Source: Flavobacterium sp. DG2-3 (GTDB lineage Bacteria > Bacteroidota > Bacteroidia > Flavobacteriales > Flavobacteriaceae). Taken from it: a stretch of DNA of 64,000 nt. Position numbers and translations under genes: made by a program. Below the pieces are notes generated by a model. That model had not been told where the DNA came from and made no database searches. It worked only from the letters and a program-made list of their open reading frames with translations. The stretch covers positions 1 through 64,000 of the forward strand of contig NZ_JAVAMB010000021.1 of NCBI RefSeq assembly GCF_030730925.1, read 5' to 3'. Shown one piece after another: positions 17,467 to 27,490 of this stretch (positions are counted from its first letter, which is position 1; every line of letters begins with the position of its first letter).

Positions 17467-18258
17467 TTAAAGATCTTGCGCATTTGCAATTAATTCTGCA
17501 ATATCCAGAACTTTTACCTGACCTTCTTTTTCTTTATTTTTAATTCCGTCTGTTAACATCGTATTACAGAATGGACAACCCGCAGCGATAATATCTGGCT
17601 GCGTTTCCAAAGCATCTTCTGTACGAAGAACGTTTACTTCTTTATTTCCAGGTTCAGCGTCTTTAAACATTTGCGCTCCTCCTGCTCCACAGCATAATCC
17701 GTTTGCTTTAGAACGCTTCATTTCGACTAATTCAACGTCTAACTTCTGAATCAAATCTCTTGGCGCTTCGTAAACTTGATTTGCTCTTCCTAAATAGCAA
17801 GGATCGTGGAAAGTGATTTTTTTACCTTTAAATTGTCCACCCTCAACAGTCAATCTTCCATCGTCAATTAATGATTTTAAAAACTGTGTATGATGAATAA
17901 CTTCGTAATTACCTCCTAATTCTGGATATTCATTTTTCAAAGTATTAAAACAGTGCGGACAAGCCGTAACAATTTTTTTAGCTTCATAAGCATTCAAAAC
18001 CTCGATATTCATCATGGCTTGCATTTGAAACAAAAATTCATTTCCAGCCCTTTTTGCAGGATCACCCGTACAACTCTCTTCTGTACCTAAAACTGCAAAA
18101 GAAACATTGGTACGATTTAAAATTCGTACAAACGCTTTAGTAATTTTTTTTGCTCTATCATCAAAACTTCCTGCGCAACCTACCCAAAACAAAACTTCTG
18201 GCTGTTTTCCTTCGGCAAGCATTTCTGCCATTGTTGGCACTACTAAACTTTCTGACAT
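17467..18258 (-). CDS. Fe-S redox protein with two cysteine-rich (CCG) domains, HdrB/GlpC/LutA-like
   Basis: The chosen start gives 263 residues. An upstream in-frame ATG at 18351 would add 31 residues of poor match, while the ATG at 18258 follows a purine-rich GAGAGAG. The two CCG domains show WVGCAGS (Cys28), EESCTGDP, TACPHCFN, HDPCYLGR, GLCCGAGG and GCPFCNT. Such domains bind noncubane 4Fe-4S clusters or zinc in heterodisulfide reductase, glycolate and lactate oxidase and GlpC. The gene directly upstream encodes the matching membrane ferredoxin half. Together they look like a membrane-bound electron-transfer pair, perhaps passing electrons to menaquinone; the donor is unknown. Confidence 0.88.
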   Translation of the reverse strand: MSESLVVPTMAEMLAEGKQPEVLFWVGCAGSFDDRAKKITKAFVRILNRTNVSFAVLGTEESCTGDPAKRAGNEFLFQMQAMMNIEVLNAYEAKKIVTACPHCFNTLKNEYPELGGNYEVIHHTQFLKSLIDDGRLTVEGGQFKGKKITFHDPCYLGRANQVYEAPRDLIQKLDVELVEMKRSKANGLCCGAGGAQMFKDAEPGNKEVNVLRTEDALETQPDIIAAGCPFCNTMLTDGIKNKEKEGQVKVLDIAELIANAQDL

Positions 18259-18357
18259 CTCTCTCTTTTTTGTTAAATCGGTTTCCTCACAGTAAACCTC
18301 AATATATTTTAAAATCGAATAAACGGTTAAACAATTAACCCATTTAAACAATAAATT

Positions 18358-19695
18358 TTAATTCTCGTTTTTCCAATTTAAACGGTCTTGTTGGCTATAC
18401 TGCCAAGGCGCGCCGTTGTTTTCAATATTAGTCATCATGGCGTTTAATGACATTGGCGCAGCACTTTGCTCCATTACCAAAAAGCGTCGCATATCCATAA
18501 TAATAGATAACGGACTAATATTTACAGGACATTCTTCAACGCATGCATTACAAGAGGTACAAGCCCATAATTCTTCTGGCGTGATATAATCGTTTAGTAA
18601 TGTTTTATTATCTGGCACAAAAGTCCCTTTGTTTGCATCGATATTTTTACCCACTTCTGTCAAACGGTCTCTCGTATCCATCATAATTTTACGTGGAGAC
18701 AATTTTTTACCTGTTTGATTTGCAGGACAAGAAGAAGTACAACGTCCACATTCCGTACAGGTATAAGCATTTAATAACTGAACCCAGTTTAAATCCTGAA
18801 CATCACTTGCGCCAAACTTAGCTGGATGCGTATTTTCATCAGCTGGAGCCGCCGCAAATGGATCTGCATTTGGATCCATCATTAATTTTACTTCTTTTGT
18901 AACCGAAGCTAAATTATCAAACTTCCCTTCTGGTTCAAGATTTGCAAAATAGGTATTTGGGAATGCCAAAAGAATGTGCAAATGTTTTGAGAAGTATAAA
19001 TAGTTCATGAAAACTAAAATACCAGCAATGTGTAACCACCAGAAAACTTCGAATAGCAATCCTACAGTTTCATTTGACACACCATTAAAAATTGGTGCGA
19101 TAAACTGACTAATCGGATAACTTCCTGCTTTATGAAAATGAGAATATCCTCCTGGCACATTTTGTAAATGCAAATCGGAAGCATTCATCAATAAAAACAG
19201 AATCATCAAAACGGTTTCAAAATACAAGATGTAATTGGCATCACTTTTTGGAAATCCAGTTAAATCAGAATGAATAAAACGTTTTAATCGGATAAAATTT
19301 CTTCTAATCCAAAAAGTAACTACAGCAATAATTACCAGTATTGCTAATATTTCAAATGAAGCAATTAGAACATCATACACTACGCCTAAATACGGCGCAA
19401 AAATTCTATGCGTTCCAAAAAGTCCATCAATAATGATTTCTAATAATTCGATATTAATTATTATGAAACCTACATATACAAAAATATGAAGGATTCCGGC
19501 AACAGGGCGTCTCACCATTTTTGACTGCCCAAGAGCAATCAAAGCCATGTTTTTCCAACGAGCTTTAGGATTATCTTTTCGATCTACATCAACTCCAAGA
19601 TTAATGTTTCGGTAGATTTTTTTTACGCTCGCTGCAAAAAAGCCGAAACCTACTATAAGAAGTATGGCAAATAAAATATTATCTAAATAACTCAT
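18358..19695 (-). CDS. Membrane Fe-S protein with 4Fe-4S dicluster domain (HdrC/DsrK-like)
   Basis: The 445 residues include five or six membrane helices in the first 255. A C-terminal ferredoxin-type region carries two clusters, CTECGRCTSSCPANQ near 312 and CTSCNACVEECP near 370. The N-terminal part resembles the NarI/cytochrome-b-like membrane anchors of DsrMK and HdrE, with several His residues in the helices that could hold haem. With the CCG-domain partner 99 bases downstream it forms a two-gene membrane oxidoreductase module. It starts 6 bases after the MlaD-like gene and is surely cotranscribed with it. The substrate is unknown. Confidence 0.88.
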   Translation of the reverse strand: MSYLDNILFAILLIVGFGFFAASVKKIYRNINLGVDVDRKDNPKARWKNMALIALGQSKMVRRPVAGILHIFVYVGFIIINIELLEIIIDGLFGTHRIFAPYLGVVYDVLIASFEILAILVIIAVVTFWIRRNFIRLKRFIHSDLTGFPKSDANYILYFETVLMILFLLMNASDLHLQNVPGGYSHFHKAGSYPISQFIAPIFNGVSNETVGLLFEVFWWLHIAGILVFMNYLYFSKHLHILLAFPNTYFANLEPEGKFDNLASVTKEVKLMMDPNADPFAAAPADENTHPAKFGASDVQDLNWVQLLNAYTCTECGRCTSSCPANQTGKKLSPRKIMMDTRDRLTEVGKNIDANKGTFVPDNKTLLNDYITPEELWACTSCNACVEECPVNISPLSIIMDMRRFLVMEQSAAPMSLNAMMTNIENNGAPWQYSQQDRLNWKNEN

Positions 19696-19701
19696 TTATA
19701 A

Positions 19702-20667
19702 TTATTTTTTATCAGTTGAGTTTGTTTCTTCTGTTGGTGCTACATACGGTTTATTTTTCTTTCCGAAAAGAGAAACGTTTACGTAACGGGTTGGATAAAG
19801 ACGAACATCTTGCAATAACAATTCAAGCTCTTTTGAAGTTTTTGCCAGATTATTGTACAATGCATCATCATTCAATAATTTTCCTGCTGTTCCTTTTCCT
19901 GAATTCAAGTTCGCCATTAAACCATCAACTTTAGCTAAAGTCTGGTTTAGGTTTCGAACCGTTTTCCCTAAATCTGCTTTGTTTAATGAATCAGAAATTT
20001 TATTAAAGTTGCTCGATACTTTATTAAAGTTTGAAACCATTCCATTAATTTGCCCTTTATTGGTATCCAAAATATTATTAAGACTTCCAGAAGCTTTATG
20101 AAATTGTGTCATTGTTTGGCTCAACTCAGCAATAGTTTTCTTTAGATTTTCTTGAGTATTCTTATCTAAAGTATTATTTAAACCTGAAACCAAAACATCA
20201 ATATTGACAAGCATTTTTTCTAGCTTTTGCTGAATTGGCTCCAGTTTTCCGCCTAAAGATTCTGTCAATCCCAATTCGACAGTAGAAGTTAATTTCTGTC
20301 CGTCTTCTACCAATTCTTTACTAGTAAAGTCTGGAATAATTTTAATTTGTTTCCCAGCAATTAATCCAGGAGAATAAATTGCAGCTGTACTGCTTTTTGT
20401 AATTGGAAAATCTGTTTTAAGCTGAAGTTCTACTAGTAATTTACCAGTCACTTCATTAATTGTAATTTTATTTACTTTACCAATCGCAAGTCCGTTTAGC
20501 GTTACTGGAGCTGATGGTGATAAATCTTCAACATTATCATATTCAGCATATAAAATGGTATAATTTGTAAAAAGATCTCTGCCTTTTAAAAAACTATATC
20601 CCCAGATAAATAATAAAATAGACGCGATGACTAAAATAGCCGTTTTAATTTCTCTTGTTAGTTTCAA
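19702..20667 (-). CDS. MlaD/Mce-family lipid-transport protein
   Basis: The 321-residue protein has one N-terminal membrane helix (about 9-27), then an MCE/MlaD domain at about 36-115 (YDNVEDLSPSAPVTLNGLAI, GKVNKI). A long helical region rich in Leu, Asn and Ser follows, then a Lys-rich tail. MCE proteins form periplasmic hexamers that move phospholipids between the inner and outer membranes with an MlaEF ABC transporter. No mlaE or mlaF is in this window. It lies between an amidase with a SPOR domain and Fe-S genes in one direction with small gaps (50 and 6 bases), consistent with one transcript. Confidence 0.9.
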   Translation of the reverse strand: MKLTREIKTAILVIASILLFIWGYSFLKGRDLFTNYTILYAEYDNVEDLSPSAPVTLNGLAIGKVNKITINEVTGKLLVELQLKTDFPITKSSTAAIYSPGLIAGKQIKIIPDFTSKELVEDGQKLTSTVELGLTESLGGKLEPIQQKLEKMLVNIDVLVSGLNNTLDKNTQENLKKTIAELSQTMTQFHKASGSLNNILDTNKGQINGMVSNFNKVSSNFNKISDSLNKADLGKTVRNLNQTLAKVDGLMANLNSGKGTAGKLLNDDALYNNLAKTSKELELLLQDVRLYPTRYVNVSLFGKKNKPYVAPTEETNSTDKK

Positions 20668-20717
20668 AATTCTAAGTGTTTGTACAAAATTAATATAAAT
20701 ATTCGAACTTGCGCTGA

Positions 20718-21839
20718 TTATTTAATCGCGTCCTGAATACTGATTTTTTCTCCATCTTTAGTTGCCACTAAAAATGCAGCACCATATCCTTTACTTTTAG
20801 CTTCTTGCAGGTATTTTTGAGCTGTTTCGTAACTTGGAGTTTCTTCGTAGAAATATTTATAAATATTATTTTCGTATACCATTGATACATTTTTAAGCCC
20901 TTTAAAGTTTTTAGGCTCTAAAGGTGTTTTTTTAATACTTGCAATAAGCTGCACTTTAAAGAAAGTTCCTTTTGGAGCATTTTTAGCCACTGCAACTGGA
21001 GCAGCTGTTTTTGGTTTTGCAGGCGTAGTGTCTCTTACGGGCCGACTTTCAGTAGCTTCCGCTCCTGTCCCAAAATATTCGCGTTTGTAACTTAAGATTG
21101 CTTCTGCAATGGCTCTTGCAATATCATCTTGACCTTCTTCAGAATTCAGAATGTTTCCTTCTGTCGGATTCGATACAAATCCAGTTTCAACCAAAACTCT
21201 AGGCATGTAAGCTTTATGAAGTACCATGAAGGGCGCTTGCTTTACACCTCCCTGACGAAGTTTTTTTCCTAATTTTTCAAAGTTGTCTTCGATTTTTGTA
21301 GCAAGCGAAATACTATTATCTAAATATTCTTCCTGCATTAAAGTCATACCGATCATTGATTCTGGAGAATTAGGGTCGTATCCTTCGTATTTACGTTTGT
21401 AATCTTTCTCAAGTGTAATTACAGAGTTTTCCTTTTTTGCCGCTTCAAGGTTCGATGCAACTTTACTCAAACCCATTACATACGTTTCGGTTCCGTCGGC
21501 TGCTGTATTTTTGTTGGCGTTACAGTGAATAGAGACAAAAATATTCGAATTTGCTCTGTTGGCAATGTTAGCTCTTTCAACCAAATCTATAAAAACGTCT
21601 GTTTTTCGAGTATAAATAACATTAACATTCGGATTAAGCTCTAAAATCTTCCCTACTTTCAAAACAATAGCTAAAGCAATATTCTTTTCGATCCGTCCGC
21701 TATAAACAGCTCCAAAGTCATGATCTCCGTGTCCGGCATCAAGCGTAACCTTAAACACATTTGACTGACTATGAGCACAAAAGGACGATATTATTAGAAA
21801 TAAAGTAAATATTACCTTAAATTTGTTAATTCTATTCAT
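20718..21839 (-). CDS. N-acetylmuramoyl-L-alanine amidase with C-terminal SPOR-like domain
   Basis: I start the protein at the ATG at 21837-21839 (373 residues). This puts a clean signal peptide (MNRINKFKVIFTLFLIISSF) first; a longer frame from 21905 adds 22 non-signal residues and would overlap lptD. The Amidase_3 domain shows zinc ligands in LDAGHGDHD, the Glu in GRIEKNIAL, VSIHCNAN and the catalytic VETGF. Residues about 300-373 form a SPOR-like fold (FFKVQLIAS, YKYFYEE, KGYGAAFLVA) that should bind denuded glycan at division sites. It cleaves the amide bond between muramic acid and the stem peptide in the periplasm. It is divergent from lptD. Confidence 0.92.
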   Translation of the reverse strand: MNRINKFKVIFTLFLIISSFCAHSQSNVFKVTLDAGHGDHDFGAVYSGRIEKNIALAIVLKVGKILELNPNVNVIYTRKTDVFIDLVERANIANRANSNIFVSIHCNANKNTAADGTETYVMGLSKVASNLEAAKKENSVITLEKDYKRKYEGYDPNSPESMIGMTLMQEEYLDNSISLATKIEDNFEKLGKKLRQGGVKQAPFMVLHKAYMPRVLVETGFVSNPTEGNILNSEEGQDDIARAIAEAILSYKREYFGTGAEATESRPVRDTTPAKPKTAAPVAVAKNAPKGTFFKVQLIASIKKTPLEPKNFKGLKNVSMVYENNIYKYFYEETPSYETAQKYLQEAKSKGYGAAFLVATKDGEKISIQDAIK

Positions 21840-21893
21840 AAATCTAAAAGTTAATTTTAATAAAATGCAGCTGTTATAATTTTTAGAATTGAT

Positions 21894-21934
21894 TATTTTT
21901 GCCAAAAAATTATATGTAAGTTTGACATGTCAAA
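21894..21934. promoter_or_regulatory. lptD promoter region with palindrome TTTGACATGTCAAA
   Basis: TATTTTTG at 21894-21901 fits the -7 box for lptD. A perfect 14-bp palindrome, TTTGACATGTCAAA, covers 21921-21934. Its near-twin TTTGACTTGTCAAA lies at 33482-33495 between tamB and tsaD. It may be a regulator site or, alternatively, carry a -33 TTTG element. This is an inference from sequence alone. Confidence 0.4.
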
Positions 21935-24636
21935 AAACAAGCCATAATTTTACAAAAATAGCATTTAAACCTTTGCACACAAACTTATTTAATATCGTTT
22001 TAATATCATTTTTCCTAACTATAGGTTGTGGTAATTTATATTCGCAAGAGATAAAAAACAAAAAAAAGTCTTTACCTGCTGGAAAACAAACAGATAAAAC
22101 TACTTCTGTAGAAAAACCAGCTATAATTCCAACAGACACTATAAAATTAGATACTGTTAGGCCTAAAAAAACTTTTTTGGATGGAAAAGTAAGATACGTA
22201 GCGAAAGATTATGCTAAAATCGACCAGAAAAATAAGCTGATTACTTTATATAATGAAGCAGAATTATACTATAAAGATGTTGAATTAAAATCGGGTATAA
22301 TTGTTCTTAATTATGAAAAAGATGAAGTTTACGCTGGAAGAATTAAGGATTCTGCTGGGGTTTTAACGCAATATCCTAACTTCAAACAAGGATCAAGCGA
22401 AGTGCAGCCAGATTCTATTCGATTTAATTTTAAAACTAAAAAAGCCTTAATCTACAATTCTAGAACAGAACAAGGCGAATTCAAGATTAAAGCTGCCGTT
22501 ACTAAAAAAGAAAATGATTCTGTTTACTTTTTAAAAGGTGCGCGTTTTACCACTTCAACAGATGTCGATCATCCTGAATACTATTTCCAAACGAGTAAAG
22601 TTAAATTTATACCTGGAAAAAAAGTAATTACAGGTTTAACGAATATGGTAATTGCTGATGTTCCTACTCCTTTGGCATTGCCTTTTGCCTATTTCCCAAT
22701 GAGTCAGGAGAAAAGCGTTTCTGGTATTATTATTCCTAGTTATAACGATTCTAACACAAGAGGTTTTTCATTGCAGAATGGAGGTTATTACTTTGCACTG
22801 AGCGACAATTATGACTTAACCGTCCTCGGAGATTATTATACCAACGGAAGTTACGCCATGCGATTTGAATCGGCGTATGCAACGCGATATAAATACAGAG
22901 GAAACGTGAATATTCGTTTCGAAAATTTGATTAGCAGCGAACGCGGTTATCCTGATTATTCTAAACAAAGCATTTACAACATTCAGTGGTCACATTCTAA
23001 AGACACAAAATCGAATCCGAATTCTACTTTTTCGGCTTCTGTCAACATGGGTAGTAGTAAATACTTCAAACAATCGATCAACCAAGCCAATATTGGATCG
23101 AACTTGAACAATACTTTAAGTTCTTCTATTTCATACAACAGAACCTTTAATACCATTCCCGGATCACGTATTGCGTTAACTGCAACTCATAGCCAGAATA
23201 CGCAGACAGAAGATATTATTATGACCCTTCCGTCTTTGCAAGGAAGTATTGACCGTATATATCCTTTTGTTGGAAAGAATGGTTTAAAGAAAGGATTAAT
23301 TAAAAACATCAACTTACAGTACAATGTAAGCGGTAAAAACTATTTCAAAACAAAAGATTCTCTGTTCTTCAAACCTCAAATGTTTAATGATGCGCAGTTA
23401 GGCTTGCAGCAGACTATTCCGTTGAGCACCAACTTTAAGATCTTCAAATATTTCAGTGCTGGAGCTTCTACTACTTATCAAGAAACATGGGTTAACAAAA
23501 CAATCGAAAAAGTATACGATCCTGCTGAAGGAAAAACAGTTGACAAAACAGTTAATGGTTTTGATGCTTTTAGAACATACAATTTTAGCACCAATTTAGG
23601 TACGACGATTTACGGAACTTTTAATTTCGGAGAAGATAAAAAAATTCAATCTATTAGACACGTAATGCGTCCGAGTATTACATACGCTTATACGCCTAGT
23701 TTTGAAAAATATTACGATACGTATGCTGTAGATGCTTCTGGAAGAATTACTTCTGAATATACCCGATTTGAAAACGGATTGTACGGAGCGCCAGGAAAAG
23801 ACAATTCAAACATTGTTGGTTTTGCTTTAAGCAATACTTTTGAAGCAAAAGTAAGAGACCGAGACAGCACAAAAACAGAGCCTAAGAAGATAATGCTGTT
23901 AAACAATTTAAACTTCAGCACAAGCTACAATTTCAATGCTGACGGTAAATCAACATTTGGGTGGCAGCCTGTATTGGTAAGTGGTGGAACTCAGTTTTTT
24001 GACAATAAAATGAATATGAACTTTGGTGCAACATTAGATCCGTATGCGATCGATAATGGAGGTAACAAAATTGACAAATTCAACATTGACAATGGCGGAA
24101 GTTTATTTAGAATGACTAGCGCCAACGTAACCGTAAACTACTCATTCTCGAATAAAGGAACCGGAAAAGAAAAAAATACGCAGAGTCAGCGGAATGGTGG
24201 ACGAAGCGATGACTTGTTTGGTACCAATACTGACTTAAATGACAGCCGTAACAGCCAGTTTGCCAATGAACCGGAAAAAGAAGATGTGATTACAGAATTC
24301 TTTAATTCTAAAGTTCCGTGGGATATGACGCTTGCCTATTCGTTAACATATTCGAACATTAAACGAGAGAGCACGATTTCTGGAAACTCGATCATGGTTT
24401 CTATCAATACCGATCTTACTCCTAAGTGGAAAGCTGGGGTTTCTACTGGTTACGATTTTGTACAAAAAGGAGTTACCTTTACGCAATTCCGTTTTGAAAG
24501 AGATTTATTAAGCTGGAGAATGGCTTTTAACTGGCAGCCTTTAGGAACAAACTCTAACTGGAATTTCTTTATCGGAATTAAATCTGGTATGCTTAGCGAT
24601 ATCAAATGGAACAAACGAAGCGTTTCAAATAGATAA
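21922..24636 (+). CDS. lptD: LPS-assembly protein LptD (outer membrane)
   Basis: About 904 residues from TTG at 21922; other in-frame TTG starts are at 21889 and 21973, and there is no ATG, so the start is uncertain. A basic N terminus and a signal segment (NIVLISFFLTIG) precede an OstA-like beta-jelly-roll (about 70-210; DQKNKLITLYNEAELYYKDV). A long outer-membrane barrel follows (PFAYFPMSQEKSVSGIIIPS, FSASVNMGSSKYF, WRMAFNWQP). LptD with LptE inserts LPS into the outer leaflet. Bacteroidota homologues diverge strongly from the E. coli protein, and this one has the usual length. A Gly/Asn/Asp-rich linker near 760-800 is probably a surface loop. RidA follows 28 bases later. Confidence 0.9.
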   Translation: MTCQKTSHNFTKIAFKPLHTNLFNIVLISFFLTIGCGNLYSQEIKNKKKSLPAGKQTDKTTSVEKPAIIPTDTIKLDTVRPKKTFLDGKVRYVAKDYAKIDQKNKLITLYNEAELYYKDVELKSGIIVLNYEKDEVYAGRIKDSAGVLTQYPNFKQGSSEVQPDSIRFNFKTKKALIYNSRTEQGEFKIKAAVTKKENDSVYFLKGARFTTSTDVDHPEYYFQTSKVKFIPGKKVITGLTNMVIADVPTPLALPFAYFPMSQEKSVSGIIIPSYNDSNTRGFSLQNGGYYFALSDNYDLTVLGDYYTNGSYAMRFESAYATRYKYRGNVNIRFENLISSERGYPDYSKQSIYNIQWSHSKDTKSNPNSTFSASVNMGSSKYFKQSINQANIGSNLNNTLSSSISYNRTFNTIPGSRIALTATHSQNTQTEDIIMTLPSLQGSIDRIYPFVGKNGLKKGLIKNINLQYNVSGKNYFKTKDSLFFKPQMFNDAQLGLQQTIPLSTNFKIFKYFSAGASTTYQETWVNKTIEKVYDPAEGKTVDKTVNGFDAFRTYNFSTNLGTTIYGTFNFGEDKKIQSIRHVMRPSITYAYTPSFEKYYDTYAVDASGRITSEYTRFENGLYGAPGKDNSNIVGFALSNTFEAKVRDRDSTKTEPKKIMLLNNLNFSTSYNFNADGKSTFGWQPVLVSGGTQFFDNKMNMNFGATLDPYAIDNGGNKIDKFNIDNGGSLFRMTSANVTVNYSFSNKGTGKEKNTQSQRNGGRSDDLFGTNTDLNDSRNSQFANEPEKEDVITEFFNSKVPWDMTLAYSLTYSNIKRESTISGNSIMVSINTDLTPKWKAGVSTGYDFVQKGVTFTQFRFERDLLSWRMAFNWQPLGTNSNWNFFIGIKSGMLSDIKWNKRSVSNR

Positions 24637-24664
24637 ACTACTTTCGAATCCAAATACTTTCATT

Positions 24665-25045
24665 ATGAAAAAAATAATTTTTACCGAGAAAGCTCCGGCT
24701 CCAATCGGACCTTATAATCAAGCCGTATTATCTGGAAATACTCTTTATGCTTCTGGACAAATTGCAATCAATCCTACATCTGGAGAATTGATTACAGAGA
24801 ACATTAATGACGAAACACACCAAGTAATGCAAAACATTGCTGCAATCTTAGAAGCTGCAGGAATGACTTTTGAAAATGTTGTAAAGTCAACTATTTTCAT
24901 CATGGACATGAACAACTTTGGAGCAATAAACACGGTTTACGGATCTTATTTTAACGAAAAAACCGCTCCAGCTCGTGAAACGGTTCAAGTGGCTTGTCTG
25001 CCAAAAAATGTTAATGTAGAAATTTCTATAATCGCTGTGCAATAG
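24665..25045 (+). CDS. ridA: RidA family enamine/imine deaminase
   Basis: At 126 residues it has the standard length. It carries the family signatures GPYNQAV, LYASGQIAINP and APARETVQV, with the active-site Arg, then CLPKNVNVEISIIA. RidA hydrolyses reactive 2-aminoacrylate and related enamines made by PLP enzymes, protecting those enzymes. It is trimeric and cytosolic. It lies 28 bases after lptD and likely shares its transcript, but no functional link is known. Its last 20 bases overlap the convergent methylglyoxal synthase gene. Confidence 0.93.
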   Translation: MKKIIFTEKAPAPIGPYNQAVLSGNTLYASGQIAINPTSGELITENINDETHQVMQNIAAILEAAGMTFENVVKSTIFIMDMNNFGAINTVYGSYFNEKTAPARETVQVACLPKNVNVEISIIAVQ

Positions 25046-25400
25046 CATCTAATAATAGTTGTGCCGTTGCTTCATTGGTTGCCAGCGGCACATTATGCAC
25101 ATCGCAAACACGAATCAGCATATTAATATCTGCTTCATGCGGATGGCTCGAAAGAGGATCTTTAAAAAAGAAAACCATCTGCGTAATTCCTTCCGCAACT
25201 CTTCCTGCAATTTGTGCATCGCCTCCAAGCGGTCCAGAAAGCATTCTCTGCGTTTTAAATCCAGCAGCTTCTGCTTTTCCTCCCGTAGTACCAGTCCCAA
25301 TAAGCCTTATTTTTTCATTATGCAAAATAGCTTCATTTTTGATTAAGAAATCAATTAAATCCGCTTTTTTACCATCATGAGCAATAATGGCAATTTCCAT
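25026..25400 (-). CDS. mgsA: Methylglyoxal synthase
   Basis: The 124-residue protein starts at the ATG at 25398-25400. An earlier ATG at 25436 overlaps the kinase gene and adds 12 residues not seen in the family. The signatures are MEIAIIAHDGKK, LIGTGTTG, SGPLGGDAQIAGR with the catalytic Asp, and DPLSSHPHEADI with the substrate-binding His. It converts dihydroxyacetone phosphate to methylglyoxal and phosphate, a glycolytic overflow valve, and lies in a row with pfkA and gapA. It overlaps ridA by 20 bp on the opposite strand. The usual length is about 130-150; this copy is slightly short, like other flavobacterial copies. Confidence 0.93.
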   Translation of the reverse strand: MEIAIIAHDGKKADLIDFLIKNEAILHNEKIRLIGTGTTGGKAEAAGFKTQRMLSGPLGGDAQIAGRVAEGITQMVFFFKDPLSSHPHEADINMLIRVCDVHNVPLATNEATAQLLLDAIAQRL

Positions 25401-25410
25401 AAAACCAGAA

Positions 25411-26262
25411 CTATTGATTAGCGACATGGTAAGCAATTAATCCATCAATAGGTCTTCTTAAAACATTCCCTAATTGAAGTTCATATTTATCAAATGTCTC
25501 TTGCAATTCGTCTTTTAAATAAAAAGCAATTGAACCAACAAAATGTACCGGAACTTCTTTGCAGTTATCAAACTGTTTGATGTAGTTTTTAACGAAAGAC
25601 TTCATTCCTTTGAAAATAATTTTTCTGCAGAATTCTGAGTCTTTATGTTTAATTAAAAACTTAGCGAAAGTTGCCAAATAAGCATTTGGATTTGGTTCTT
25701 TGTATAATTTATTTTTAATAAAATCAGGATCAACGTCGTATTCCTTTTCAAATTCAACCGCCAATTCTTTAGGCATTTTATTAAAATAGTATTTTCTAAT
25801 TAATTCTTTTCCAAAAACATTACCACTGCAGTCATCCATTACGATATATCCTAATGACTGAACTTTTTGGTGCAATACTTTTCCATCAAAGTAACTGCAG
25901 TTAGACCCTGTTCCTAAGATAGAAACAATTGCTTCCTGCCCTTTTGGAGTTGTAGCATAAACAGCAGCATAAGTATCTTCCTGAACGTCAACAATAGCGT
26001 TAGAAAAGTACTCTTGAAAAACTTGTTTTAAATACTCTTTCATTCTATCTGTACCACATCCGGCACCGTAAAAGAACAAATGAGTTGCTTCTTTTTTATT
26101 TTGTAAAATATCAAAACGGTCGTTTAATCTGGTGATGATTTCTGGCCCGTCTAGAATTTCAGGATTTAATCCTAAAGTTTGTGTTGTGAATAATACTTTT
26201 CCATTATCATCTATCGCAATCCAATCGGCTTTAGTAGATCCACTGTCAACTATTAATTTCAT
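25411..26262 (-). CDS. BadF/BadG/BcrA/BcrD-type kinase (N-acetylglucosamine kinase-like)
   Basis: The 283-residue ASKHA-fold protein has the ATP phosphate-1 motif DSGSTKADWIAID at 6-18, the phosphate-2 region ILGTGSNC and an adenosine segment VHFVGSIAFY. Members of this group in Bacteroidota are annotated as N-acetylglucosamine kinase. The setting between gapA and mgsA supports a sugar-phosphate role but does not fix the substrate; benzoyl-CoA reductase activators, the other branch of the family, would need a reductase partner that is absent. It lies 10 bases upstream of mgsA and the two must be cotranscribed. Confidence 0.85.
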   Translation of the reverse strand: MKLIVDSGSTKADWIAIDDNGKVLFTTQTLGLNPEILDGPEIITRLNDRFDILQNKKEATHLFFYGAGCGTDRMKEYLKQVFQEYFSNAIVDVQEDTYAAVYATTPKGQEAIVSILGTGSNCSYFDGKVLHQKVQSLGYIVMDDCSGNVFGKELIRKYYFNKMPKELAVEFEKEYDVDPDFIKNKLYKEPNPNAYLATFAKFLIKHKDSEFCRKIIFKGMKSFVKNYIKQFDNCKEVPVHFVGSIAFYLKDELQETFDKYELQLGNVLRRPIDGLIAYHVANQ

Positions 26263-26345
26263 TTGTTTAGTTTTTGGAATTAGGTTTTTCTATTTTTAAT
26301 TTAAAAGTGTATTTTTTACATTAATTATAGAAGTAACAAAATAAG

Positions 26346-26377
26346 AAAATCCCGTTATTTTAAAGTAACGGGATTTT
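26346..26377 (-). terminator. Terminator after gapA
   Basis: AAAATCCCGTTA (26346-26357) pairs with TAACGGGATTTT (26366-26377) around an 8-base loop, 17 bases past the gapA stop. Confidence 0.9.
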
Positions 26378-26393
26378 GCAAAAATATATATTA

Positions 26394-27422
<1,029 letters not shown>

Positions 27423-27490
27423 TTATTACACTATTTCAAAGTCTAATTTCCTCACAATAAACTTCTCTTCTTTTTAAACTTTTATATGAA

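Noticed and set aside
21921-21927. TTTGACA before lptD considered as a sigma-70 -35 box
   Set aside because: Bacteroidota sigma-A does not use TTGACA, and the word is half of a palindrome.
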